Positions 1-7,902 of a stretch of DNA of 64,000 nucleotides are shown piece by piece (the first letter of the stretch is position 1; every line of letters begins with the position of its first letter). The stretch is from the NCBI RefSeq assembly GCF_038066715.1, contig NZ_JBBUKT010000003.1:620001-684000 (forward strand), in the 5' to 3' direction. The notes under the pieces are model-generated. The model made no database searches, was not told the DNA's origin, and saw only the letters and a program-made list of their open reading frames with translations. The DNA is from Luteolibacter sp. Y139. GTDB lineage: Bacteria > Verrucomicrobiota > Verrucomicrobiia > Verrucomicrobiales > Akkermansiaceae. Position numbers and translations under genes: made by a program.

Positions 1-91
1 GTGGCTGGCAAGCTCGTGGCGAGCGATGAATCATCGAAAGCCCGCTCCGCTGTGACGGCGCGACCCGTTTCCCGTTTTTCCCTTCAGGGCC

Positions 92-589
92 TCACTTCAC
101 GAGGGGATTCTTCGGAAAGCTATCGCGTTCGGGACCGGACTCGACCTTTCCATCCACGGGCTTGCCCTCCTTCACCACCCGGCGCTCCACGACCTTGGTC
201 TTGGGGGTCAGGATGATCGCGTGATCTTCCAGGCGGGCTTCAAGGCCGGCTTGCTCGAGGATATCGCTCATCAGCTTCCCGGCGGATAAACCTTTTCCGG
301 AAATGTTCACCTTCGTCGGCCATTTCTTGCGATCGAACGCCTTGTCGATCCACTGGAGCTTGATGACTCCCTTGGTCTCGGTATCGACCATGGAAGTGAG
401 CACGCCGATGGCATCTTCGACCGATGCTTGATCGAGCGTGACCTGGGGAAGGATCACCCCGGAGAGCGGCGTCTTGGAAAGTTGTGCCTTGAGCGAGACT
501 GCTGCAGGAGCAGGCGCAGGGGCGGGTGCCGGAGTCTGCGCAAACACAGGAAAAGACAGTGATAGCAGGATCGCTGCGAGGAGTTTCAT
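92..589 (-). CDS. Exported protein with STN-like (secretin/TonB N-terminal) domain
   Basis: Small exported protein of 165 residues. Residues 1-18 are a signal peptide ending in FAQ, followed by an Ala-Pro repeat linker (about 20-28). Residues about 45-115 resemble the short STN domain at the periplasmic end of secretins and TonB receptors: VTLDQASVEDAIGVL at the start, then a KVNISGKGLSAGKLM segment and a beta strand LEDHAIILTP. The charged tail follows. No beta-barrel or secretin core is attached, so this is a stand-alone periplasmic STN-like protein; the role is unknown. It is monocistronic as far as visible. The ATG start fits the signal peptide. Domain call is from pattern only. Confidence 0.7.
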   Translation of the reverse strand: MKLLAAILLSLSFPVFAQTPAPAPAPAPAAVSLKAQLSKTPLSGVILPQVTLDQASVEDAIGVLTSMVDTETKGVIKLQWIDKAFDRKKWPTKVNISGKGLSAGKLMSDILEQAGLEARLEDHAIILTPKTKVVERRVVKEGKPVDGKVESGPERDSFPKNPLVK

Positions 590-657
590 TAACTGCTACC
601 AAGACATTGCATGACTGGCGGCGCAAGGAGGATCACGATGGGGGCCGCAAGGGGTAT

Positions 658-1680
658 TTACTTTGCGGTGCCCTCCTTGAACCAAGCCATGGCCTTGGCG
701 AATTCCTCGCGCCTGAAGTTGTGGCCGCCCTCGAAAAGTTCCAGCCGGACCTCGCCATATCCTTCCGACTCGGCGCTCTCCTTCAGCTTGGTGGCCTGGT
801 CCACGGTCGAGATGTCATCGCTCTTTCCATTGCTGATGAAGACGCGGACCTTCTTGAGGCTGGCCTTGCGGAAGCCGCTTTCGGCGCGCGCGCTGGCGGT
901 CATGTCCTGATTGCAGCCACCGGCGAAGATGCCCACCACATCGAGCTCGCAGGCCAGCAGCTCGCCGGCACGGAAAAAGGACGCCTTCGCTCCGCCGGAA
1001 AATCCGCAGCAGGCGAACTTCCACGACCGGGACGCGGGCCATACCTTTGCGAGCGCTTCCACGGCCTGCTTGTGCACGGCGAGGTCGCTGCCCTCGCAGT
1101 GTTGGTTGTTATCCAGCCGCGGGTTGCCCTGATCGGTATCGGCGGTGATGACGACCCAGCCCGCCTGCGTGGCGAGACCGGCGAAGCCATCCATGGCTGC
1201 GATATTGCCGCGCTTGCGTTCGCCCTCGTTGTTGATCGGTGCGCTGACCCACATCACTTGCTGCGGCTTGGCGGGATTGAAACCCGCGGGCAGGGCAATC
1301 GCGATTTTCAACTGCGCGGGCTTGGTGTCCGCCTTGGCGAATTTCTTCAGCGTGGCGGCGGAAAGCGGTTCCTGCACGGTGGTCACCGAGCCGTCCGCCT
1401 TGAGCGCTGTGCCGCAAAGGCTGAACGTCCCGACGGGCGACGCCTTCCCTGGCGGCTGGGTTTTCTGCCACTCCCCGGCGAACTGGCGGTCGTCCGGGCT
1501 CAGTTTGGCGAGCGGCAGCGTCACTTCCTTGCCCTTGAGATTGAGCACGATCTGCTCGCCTTCCAGGCGCACGATCTCGGCGTCGATCTTGCGGCCGGTG
1601 GTGTCGGTCCAGACCCGGGCGCCGGCGGCCGCGAGAAGGAGGCCACTTGATAAAAGGGCGACGGCGGATTCCCGAATCAT
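658..1680 (-). CDS. Exported alpha/beta hydrolase with N-terminal SHD1-like domain
   Basis: 340-residue exported hydrolase. Residues 1-21 are a signal peptide. Residues about 22-70 form a small SHD1-like beta module (RVWTDTTGRKIDAEIV followed by LKGKEVTLPLAKLSPDDR), common on exported proteins of Verrucomicrobiota and Planctomycetota. The remainder is an alpha/beta hydrolase of the esterase/dienelactone-hydrolase type: nucleophile elbow GFSGG with Ser228, a late Asp region (NGKSDD) and a His in EGGHNF. Substrate cannot be told; a polysaccharide- or peptide-linked ester is a reasonable guess. It stands alone, divergent from the VOC gene at 1801. Confidence 0.75.
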   Translation of the reverse strand: MIRESAVALLSSGLLLAAAGARVWTDTTGRKIDAEIVRLEGEQIVLNLKGKEVTLPLAKLSPDDRQFAGEWQKTQPPGKASPVGTFSLCGTALKADGSVTTVQEPLSAATLKKFAKADTKPAQLKIAIALPAGFNPAKPQQVMWVSAPINNEGERKRGNIAAMDGFAGLATQAGWVVITADTDQGNPRLDNNQHCEGSDLAVHKQAVEALAKVWPASRSWKFACCGFSGGAKASFFRAGELLACELDVVGIFAGGCNQDMTASARAESGFRKASLKKVRVFISNGKSDDISTVDQATKLKESAESEGYGEVRLELFEGGHNFRREEFAKAMAWFKEGTAK

Positions 1681-1800
1681 CAGGTATCGCGTAGCAACGC
1701 AGCGTCACCCGTGTCACGCCACCAGCCTGACAGCGGGCGCATGCTCACCCTGAGCAGACGGCATTGGTCGCGCGACGGCAGGAGGGACTATGCTGCGGCC

Positions 1801-2292
1801 ATGAATCCCACCACCATTGACCCCCGCGTCCGTATCGGCCACGTCCACCTGAAGGTCGCCGACCTAGGGCGCTCGATCCGCTTCTACCGGGACGTCCTCG
1901 GCTTTGAGGTGACGCAGCGCTATGGCGACTCGGCCGCGTTCCTGTCGGCGGGCGGCTATCACCACCACCTCGGCCTGAATACCTGGGAAAGTCTGGGCGG
2001 TAGCCCGCCGCCGCCCGGGACGACCGGGCTTTACCACACGGCGATCCTTTTCCCGGACCGGGCGGAGCTGGGGAAGGCGCTGCGACGTCTCGGGGAGGCC
2101 GGAATCCGGCTCGACGGGGCCGCCGACCACGGCGTCAGCGAGGCGCTCTACCTGCGCGACCCGGATCAAAACGGCGTGGAACTCTACCGCGACCGGCCGG
2201 AAAGCGAGTGGCCGCGCCAGCCGGACGGCAGTCTGGCGATGGTCACCCGGCCGCTGGACCTGAAAAAGCTCCTCGCCGAGGCGGCCATCTAA
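1801..2292 (+). CDS. VOC-family (glyoxalase/extradiol dioxygenase-like) protein
   Basis: 163-residue vicinal-oxygen-chelate fold protein with two beta-alpha-beta-beta-beta modules: IGHVHLKVADLGRSIRFYRDVLGF at the start (cut here to its recognisable pattern HVHLKVADL...FYRDVLGFEV) and YHTAILFPDR in the middle, ending ALYLRDPDQNGVELYRDRP. Metal ligands are likely the first His (GHVHL), the mid His (YHTA) and the late Glu (VELY). This layout is that of catechol-2,3-dioxygenase-like VOC enzymes (CatE/YfiE type), but no aromatic-degradation genes are nearby, so the substrate is unknown. The ATG at 1801 is chosen over an upstream in-frame start at 1711 because the VOC fold begins right after it. 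Confidence 0.8.
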   Translation: MNPTTIDPRVRIGHVHLKVADLGRSIRFYRDVLGFEVTQRYGDSAAFLSAGGYHHHLGLNTWESLGGSPPPPGTTGLYHTAILFPDRAELGKALRRLGEAGIRLDGAADHGVSEALYLRDPDQNGVELYRDRPESEWPRQPDGSLAMVTRPLDLKKLLAEAAI

Positions 2293-2344
2293 CCGCCGCA
2301 GTTCCGGGGTTGAAATCCTCACGAAATCCGCTTGCCTCTGCGGA

Positions 2345-3778
2345 ATGAAATCCATCCTCGTCTGCCTCCCCCTGGCATTTTCGCTGAATCTCCATGCCGC
2401 CATTGGCGAATGGCGGGTCCTTCAGGACGGCGAAGGTGGCTCGATCAAGGCCCGCTTCGAAGGCCTTTCCGGCGACCGCTACCTGCTGCGCCGTGAGGCG
2501 GACGGGAAGCTTTTCGAGGTCTCTCCCGGCATGCTTCAGGGTGAGGATCGCACCAGCTTCGACTCGCAGGCCAAGCAGCTCTCCGAGGAAATCGAGAAGC
2601 TGGACAAGATGTCCGGCCACGACCTTTTCTCCGGCACTCCCTTTGAAGTGCGGGATGCGAACGAGATCGCCTCGGCGCTGAGTCTCAGCCAGGAATCGAA
2701 GACCAAGCACAGCGCCAGCTGGCGGAACTACACCGGCGATAGCTACCGCCTCTTCGGCGCGCGCCCCTACTCGGTGGCGCTCTATGCCGACCAGGAAGGC
2801 CACGCCACCATCCTGTCCGCGGTCTATTCGAACAAGGGCGACTTCAAGAGCGGCGTCGGCCAAGGCGAGAAGCACTTCGAAGGCAAGTCGACCGCCGATG
2901 AAGACAGCCTTGCCAAGGCGATGGGCGCGGACGAGCAAGCGATTCTCGACAGCATCAAGGGAGTGCTCGGCGAGCCGAAGACGCAGCGCTTCGGCGACTC
3001 GCGCGCGACGCGACGCAAGGTCAGCCGCTGGGACTGGAACGGCCAATCGCTGATCCTCTCCAGCCAGGAAGGCGAATACGTTTCGCTCTCCATCGTGCCG
3101 CTCGAACTTGCCAACGCCGGCGGCAAGACTGCCAAGGTGAAGGACGGCGATATCCGCAAGCAGATGCTCGCCGACATCGTGAAGGAGAACAACGGTGACG
3201 TCTACCTCGGCCAGATCCCGATGGTAAACCAAGGCCCGAAGGGCTACTGCGTGCCAGCCACCTTCGAGCGGGCGATGCGTGCCGCGGGCATCGACGCGGA
3301 CATGTACCTGCTGGCCATGGTCGGCAAGAGCGGCATGGGCGGCGGCACCTCCGTGGAATACCTTCTCGAGGAAGTCCGCCAGCAAGTCCGCAACAAGGGC
3401 CGCCGGACCAAGGACGAACACATCAAGGAACTGAAAGTGCGCGACGTGAAGCGCTACATCGACGAAGGCGTGCCGGTCATGTGGACCATGCGCTCGCTTG
3501 GCGAATACAACAAGGTCGCCAACGAAAACACCTCCAAGCGCAAGTCTGTCACCGACTGGGGCCAATGGGCGAAGGACATCGCCGCCCAAGCCACCACCAT
3601 CGCCAAGACCGAGGGCGAGCAGGAGAACTACCACATCTGCATGATCGTCGGCTACAACGAGGCCACCAATGAGCTGGCCGTGTCCGACTCGTGGGGTGCC
3701 AGCTACGAGCGCCGCTGGGTGCCAGCGCCGGTGGCGCAGTGGGCGAGTTCGGGTGGGTTGTTTATGATTCTGCCGTGA
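2345..3778 (+). CDS. Exported C39-like cysteine peptidase with N-terminal SHD1-like domain
   Basis: 477-residue exported protein. Signal peptide 1-19 (ends LHAA). Residues about 22-75 are an SHD1-like module (EWRVLQDGEGGSIKARFEG, KLFEVSPGMLQGEDR). The middle 100-290 is unassigned. The C-terminal 180 residues are a papain-fold peptidase of the C39-like family: NQGPKGYCVPATFERAM with Cys302 as nucleophile and the Gln four or more residues ahead as oxyanion residue, His430 in YHICMIVGY, and Asp448 in VSDSWG. All catalytic positions are present, so it should be active, acting in the periplasm or outside. A strong terminator follows at 3849. Confidence 0.8.
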   Translation: MKSILVCLPLAFSLNLHAAIGEWRVLQDGEGGSIKARFEGLSGDRYLLRREADGKLFEVSPGMLQGEDRTSFDSQAKQLSEEIEKLDKMSGHDLFSGTPFEVRDANEIASALSLSQESKTKHSASWRNYTGDSYRLFGARPYSVALYADQEGHATILSAVYSNKGDFKSGVGQGEKHFEGKSTADEDSLAKAMGADEQAILDSIKGVLGEPKTQRFGDSRATRRKVSRWDWNGQSLILSSQEGEYVSLSIVPLELANAGGKTAKVKDGDIRKQMLADIVKENNGDVYLGQIPMVNQGPKGYCVPATFERAMRAAGIDADMYLLAMVGKSGMGGGTSVEYLLEEVRQQVRNKGRRTKDEHIKELKVRDVKRYIDEGVPVMWTMRSLGEYNKVANENTSKRKSVTDWGQWAKDIAAQATTIAKTEGEQENYHICMIVGYNEATNELAVSDSWGASYERRWVPAPVAQWASSGGLFMILP

Positions 3779-3848
3779 AAACGATCAGCTTCCTTTAGCC
3801 GATCAGTTTTCGCCATCCTTCAAATTCTCAGCCCCTAAGGGCGAAGTG

Positions 3849-3882
3849 AAAAAGCCCCGGGCGCATCGCCCGGGGCCTTTTT
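3849..3882 (+). terminator. Rho-independent terminator after the C39-like peptidase gene
   Basis: Ten-base-pair GC stem GCCCCGGGCG / CGCCCGGGGC around a CAT loop, preceded by five A and followed by CCTTTTTG. It lies 70 bases downstream of the stop codon and ends transcription before the sigma-factor gene. The flanking A and T runs mean it could also work on the other strand. Confidence 0.9.
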
Positions 3883-3982
3883 GTTTAAAGCGTCCAGCAG
3901 AAGGCATCCTCATCGGGGCCCGCTGCTTCAGTTGAAATTTTTTGTCTGCCATTCCCGGCAGCGCGACACTCATTTTCAGAAC

Positions 3983-5920
3983 ATGGAAAAGAGCGCGCCA
4001 TCCGATCACGACCTCCTCGCCCAGTGGCTCGGCGAGCACCGTGAAGCGGCGTTCCACGCCCTCGTCGACCGGTACACGGCGCTGGTCCACGCCACCGCGC
4101 GCCGGACCTGCGGTGACGAGTCCATCGCCACCGAAGCATCGCAACTCACCTTCATCACCCTCGCGGGAAAGGCCGCATCGCTGCTGAGCTGCGCATCACT
4201 CGGGGGCTGGCTGCACGCCACTTCCATGATGCATGCGAAGAACCTCATCCGCAAATCGCAGCGCGAAAATCGCAAGCGCCATCACCTGCAACTCGCCATG
4301 GAGACGACCCCGCCGGATGCAACCAGCCAGAGTGTCTGGAAGGACATGGAGCCGATGCTGGATGATGCGCTTGCCGCGCTGCCCGCAAAGGACCGGGAGG
4401 CACTGCTGCTCCGCTTCTACCGCTCGCTCAGCATTCGCGAGATCGCGGCCACGCTTGGAATCGCCACCGCGGCCGCGCAGAAGCGCGTCGACCGCGCCGT
4501 CGAGCGACTGCGCCTCCACCTCTCCCGCCGCGGTTGTCAGGCTGGCGGCACACTCTCGGCCGCCATGCTTGCCGGCTTCGCCGTCGATGCACAGGCCGCT
4601 CTACCCGCGTCATCGGTGCTCGCGTCGAAGGCCCTCGCCGCGAGCGCAGCCACCGGCTCGCTCGCGACCCTCGCCACTTTTCTAACAGCCACTGTCATGA
4701 AGACCACCTCGTTCGTCCCACCGCTGGCCGTCCTGCTCGCCGCGGTCACTTGGATCGGCTCGCAACGCCATTCCCTCGCCAGCGTGGAAAGCGAAAGCAC
4801 CCGTCTCCGCCAACAACTCGCGGACCAAACGCTGGCTTCGACAAATCCCGGCGCCGGCACTCGCAAGCTATCCGCAGAGCGCGCCATGCCAACCGATTGG
4901 AAAGAGCTCGCCGCCCTCCTTGATGACCCGGTCATCCGCCGCCAATTCTGGCAGCGGGTGGAGAACATGACGTCGGAAGAACTCGTGCGATCGCTGCGGG
5001 AAATTTCCACGCTCAGTATGCTCCAGAGCGAGCGGGTGGCCTTGGAAAACGTCATCAGCGGCAAGCTCGTAGCGGTGGATCCCGAGGCGGCGCTGGTGAA
5101 CTTCCCCGACCAGCTCGGTGATCCGGGCATGCTTGGAAGACAATTGCCGGTCGCCCTGCTCGCATGGATGAGAAAGGAACCCGCGGAAGCCATCGCATGG
5201 CTGGACACACAGATCGCCGCGGGACGTCTCGATTCCAAGCGACTGGGTCACAGCGATGGCACGCGCACGGCCTTCGAGGCGAATGCGGTCGTGGGACTGT
5301 TGTCCTCAGACCCGGCCGCCGCAGGTCGAAGACTGGCAAATCTAACAGATGAGGACCGTGCCGAAACCATGCGCTACGCCGGGACACTCGGGATCATCGA
5401 TCCCCCGGAGGCATTCGTCGCACTGGCCCGCCAGCAACTGCCGGATGAGGGCGCGAAGGAGGCGATCAAGGCGCAAGCGGCCAAGCGCGTCCACGATACC
5501 GACTTCAGCAGCGTGAATGAATTTCTGGATGCCGTGGCCGCGACGCCCGCGGAGCGCGAGAATTGCGTCCGTTCCGTGGTTCCTGACGGAACCATGGCCA
5601 TTCTCATGCAGCGGAAGATCGCGGCGGAGGATATCCGCGCGATCCGCGACTGGGCGATATCCCAATCCCCCGCCCTCGCCGGCGAAGCCACAGGAAACAT
5701 GCTCGGCCAGATATCCATCCAGCAGGATCAGATCCCCTACCCCGAAATCATCTCACTGGTGCGCCAGTACCATGAAGCAGGCGATGGCGACTCACTCCTG
5801 ATCTCCTTCCTGGAGAACACCTACGCGGAAAATGAAGCCAACAAGGTGATGTGCCGCGAACTGGCGGAGAAAGTCACCGATGAAGCCAAGCGCTCGGAGC
5901 TGCTGCAGAACCTGAAATAA
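3983..5920 (+). CDS. ECF-type sigma factor fused to a membrane anchor and helical-repeat domain
   Basis: 645-residue protein. Residues about 8-95 match sigma region 2 (FHALVDRYTALVHATARR ... GGWLHATS) and about 125-180 match region 4 with a helix-turn-helix (LPAKDREALLLRFYRSL, then IREIAATLGIA and AAQKRVDRAVERLR). After it come an Ala-rich hydrophobic stretch (about 188-235) and a membrane helix (about 242-259, PPLAVLLAAVTWIG), a short coiled coil, and some 350 residues of helical repeats carrying a recurring D-P-x-x-A motif (DPEAALVNF, EPAEAIAWL, DPAAAGRRL). The sigma part would be cytoplasmic and the repeats outside the membrane, so this could be a membrane-tethered sigma factor that carries its own sensor. 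ATG 3983 is chosen because region 2 begins just after; an upstream ATG at 3881 lies in the terminator. Confidence 0.82.
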   Translation: MEKSAPSDHDLLAQWLGEHREAAFHALVDRYTALVHATARRTCGDESIATEASQLTFITLAGKAASLLSCASLGGWLHATSMMHAKNLIRKSQRENRKRHHLQLAMETTPPDATSQSVWKDMEPMLDDALAALPAKDREALLLRFYRSLSIREIAATLGIATAAAQKRVDRAVERLRLHLSRRGCQAGGTLSAAMLAGFAVDAQAALPASSVLASKALAASAATGSLATLATFLTATVMKTTSFVPPLAVLLAAVTWIGSQRHSLASVESESTRLRQQLADQTLASTNPGAGTRKLSAERAMPTDWKELAALLDDPVIRRQFWQRVENMTSEELVRSLREISTLSMLQSERVALENVISGKLVAVDPEAALVNFPDQLGDPGMLGRQLPVALLAWMRKEPAEAIAWLDTQIAAGRLDSKRLGHSDGTRTAFEANAVVGLLSSDPAAAGRRLANLTDEDRAETMRYAGTLGIIDPPEAFVALARQQLPDEGAKEAIKAQAAKRVHDTDFSSVNEFLDAVAATPAERENCVRSVVPDGTMAILMQRKIAAEDIRAIRDWAISQSPALAGEATGNMLGQISIQQDQIPYPEIISLVRQYHEAGDGDSLLISFLENTYAENEANKVMCRELAEKVTDEAKRSELLQNLK

Positions 5921-5940
5921 GCTTTTGAAGGAATCATCCC

Positions 5941-7239
5941 ATGAGAGTTCCCCTCTACCTTTCAGTCGCCGCAATCGCCATCGCCCTTGGCATCGGCTGG
6001 CATGATCACCACCGCCTCATCGCGGCACGCGCGGAATTGGATGCACTTGTTAGAGAAGGCGACGCACACGCAGCCGGGGATTCATCAGGCGGATCCCAGG
6101 ACTCGCGGCGAACCCGCGAGGAAGCCCGGAAAGCCGGTGCGGAACTGGCCTCCGACTGGATGGACTATCTCACCAAGCTCGAGTCGCCGGAACGCGAGGA
6201 CGGCGCGGTGCTGAAGGAGCGCGATGAGGAACTCTTCAGGCGCACGCTGCTCATGACCACCACGGGGTGGGACAGCTTCATCACCCGGTTGCTGGAAGCG
6301 GAGGATGTTCCGGAGCATATCCGGCGCTCCGTGATCTTTCGCACGCTTGACACCTGGATACCCAAGGATCCGCGCGGCGCGCTGAAGCTCATCGGGAAGG
6401 CGCGTGGACTCATCGGCGACGATCCACGCGGTGCCAGCTCGCTGAGCACCGCCATCCACTATCTGGCAAGGACGGATCCTGCTGCGGCGGTGGAACGGGT
6501 GCGGCATCCGGAGGAAAACCTGGCCGGATGCGTGAATGATCGGACCCGCACGAGCCTGATCGCCGGAGTCGCTTTCAGCGACCCCGCGCTGGCCCTGCAA
6601 CTGGTGGATGAAATGGACCTCAAGGACCGCCACAGCACCATCTTTTCCATGGGGGAAACTCCCCGGACTGGTCCGCAGAAGACAGCTGTACTGGCAGCAA
6701 TGCGCGAACGTCTTCCGGCACTCGCGAATGATGGAGCACGGGCCGAGATCTCGCAGACCATCCTGAGCGGACTCGCGAACTCCTTCACCTACGGAAACTT
6801 CAGCGAGGCCAGGCAGTGGCTCGAGTCCGCCAAGCTCACACCCACGGAACTCGCCATCTTCGCCCGGCAGGTTCAGGGCTCTGTCCTCCGCCCTGAAACC
6901 GGCCTGTGGATCGAGTGGCTCGGCTCCCGGCTTTCCCCGGATGACTCCCGCCGCATCGCCGCCACCATGATGAACGACTGGGCCGACCACGATTATCAGG
7001 CCGCCACCGACTGGCTCTCTAACAAAGCTCCCGATGGCCCCGTGAAAAGCGCCGCCATCACCGGCTACATCGGCTACATCGCCGACTACCAGCACGAAAC
7101 CGCCGCCCGCTGGGCCATCACTCTCCCCGAAGGCGACGAACGCGACAATAGCCTGCGACAAGTCTATCGCCGCTGGCCGGCCCAGGAAGCCGACGCACGG
7201 GATGCCTTCGCCAAGGAGAACGGCTTCACTTGGCCGTGA
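5941..7239 (+). CDS. Single-pass membrane protein with DP-x-x-A helical repeats, companion of the sigma factor
   Basis: 432 residues. One N-terminal membrane helix (about 4-20), then a long helical region. It repeats the motif seen in the C-terminal half of the preceding sigma-factor fusion: DPRGALKLI, DPAAAVERV, DPALALQLV, then SEARQWLES and YQAATDWLSN at 35-45 residue spacing, as in TPR-like solenoids. It starts 20 bases after the sigma-factor stop with a good ribosome site (GAAGGA), so the two are one operon. I infer that it pairs with or antagonises the sigma factor's outer domain, as anti-sigma partners do; there is no anti-sigma zinc motif. Function otherwise unknown. Confidence 0.75.
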   Translation: MRVPLYLSVAAIAIALGIGWHDHHRLIAARAELDALVREGDAHAAGDSSGGSQDSRRTREEARKAGAELASDWMDYLTKLESPEREDGAVLKERDEELFRRTLLMTTTGWDSFITRLLEAEDVPEHIRRSVIFRTLDTWIPKDPRGALKLIGKARGLIGDDPRGASSLSTAIHYLARTDPAAAVERVRHPEENLAGCVNDRTRTSLIAGVAFSDPALALQLVDEMDLKDRHSTIFSMGETPRTGPQKTAVLAAMRERLPALANDGARAEISQTILSGLANSFTYGNFSEARQWLESAKLTPTELAIFARQVQGSVLRPETGLWIEWLGSRLSPDDSRRIAATMMNDWADHDYQAATDWLSNKAPDGPVKSAAITGYIGYIADYQHETAARWAITLPEGDERDNSLRQVYRRWPAQEADARDAFAKENGFTWP

Positions 7240-7274
7240 GTCCTCCAGAACCCCGGCGGCCGCCAGGAGCTATT

Positions 7275-7883
7275 TCACACTTCCAAATCGCCCTTGCTCA
7301 ACCTCGACACCCGCATCCGCTCACCGAAGAGCAGCGACTTGAACTTCGCGTAGTCCTTTTCCGGCCTGCCGGATAGCAGCCTGAAGCGGTATTCGGGCCA
7401 GTGATGCATTTCATCGATCGCATTGCTCAGGCGTAGCGCGATGACCTCATCACTGTCCGTGCCCCGGCCACGCAAGCGCCGGGCGAGTTCGTCTTCATCC
7501 GGCGGCATCACGAAGAGATCGACCAGCGCGAGGCGGATCGATTCATTCTCACAGGCGCGGACCTGTGCTGCACCCTGGACATCGATGTCCATGACCACGT
7601 CGATGCCCGCGGCGAGACGTCCGATGACCTCACTGCGCAAGGTTCCGTAGTGATTTCCGTGGACGAGCGCATGTTCGAGGAAATCCCCCGCCGCCACTCT
7701 CGCCTCAAACTCCTCCACGGTGAGGAAGAAGTATTCCTTCCCGTGCGTCTCGCCGAAGCGCGGCTGGCGGGTGGTGCAGGAGACGGAGAACTCCGCCTCG
7801 CCCTCGGCGGCGAGCCGGCGGCAAAGCGTGGATTTCCCGGAACCCGAAGGGCCGGAGACGAGATAGAGGATGCCGGATCGCAT
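7275..7883 (-). CDS. gmk: Guanylate kinase
   Basis: 202 residues, the usual length. Converts GMP and ATP to GDP and ADP in the cytoplasm. The P-loop is GPSGSGKST (11-19), followed by the GMP-binding signature with TTRQPRFGETHGKEYFF and the conserved HGNHYGT, then DIDVQGAAQVR, which carries the Asp-x-Asp-x-x-Gly of the family. The gene lies 19 bases downstream of the M3 peptidase stop and is probably co-transcribed with it. No unusual residues. Confidence 0.95.
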   Translation of the reverse strand: MRSGILYLVSGPSGSGKSTLCRRLAAEGEAEFSVSCTTRQPRFGETHGKEYFFLTVEEFEARVAAGDFLEHALVHGNHYGTLRSEVIGRLAAGIDVVMDIDVQGAAQVRACENESIRLALVDLFVMPPDEDELARRLRGRGTDSDEVIALRLSNAIDEMHHWPEYRFRLLSGRPEKDYAKFKSLLFGERMRVSRLSKGDLEV

Positions 7884-7902
7884 GCGCGGGACGCGGATGG
7901 GA

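Noticed and set aside
1-216. Plus-strand reading frame MAGKLVASDE... at the left edge
   Set aside because: Antisense to the 3' end of the STN gene, low complexity (Arg/Pro/Ser), no family resemblance.
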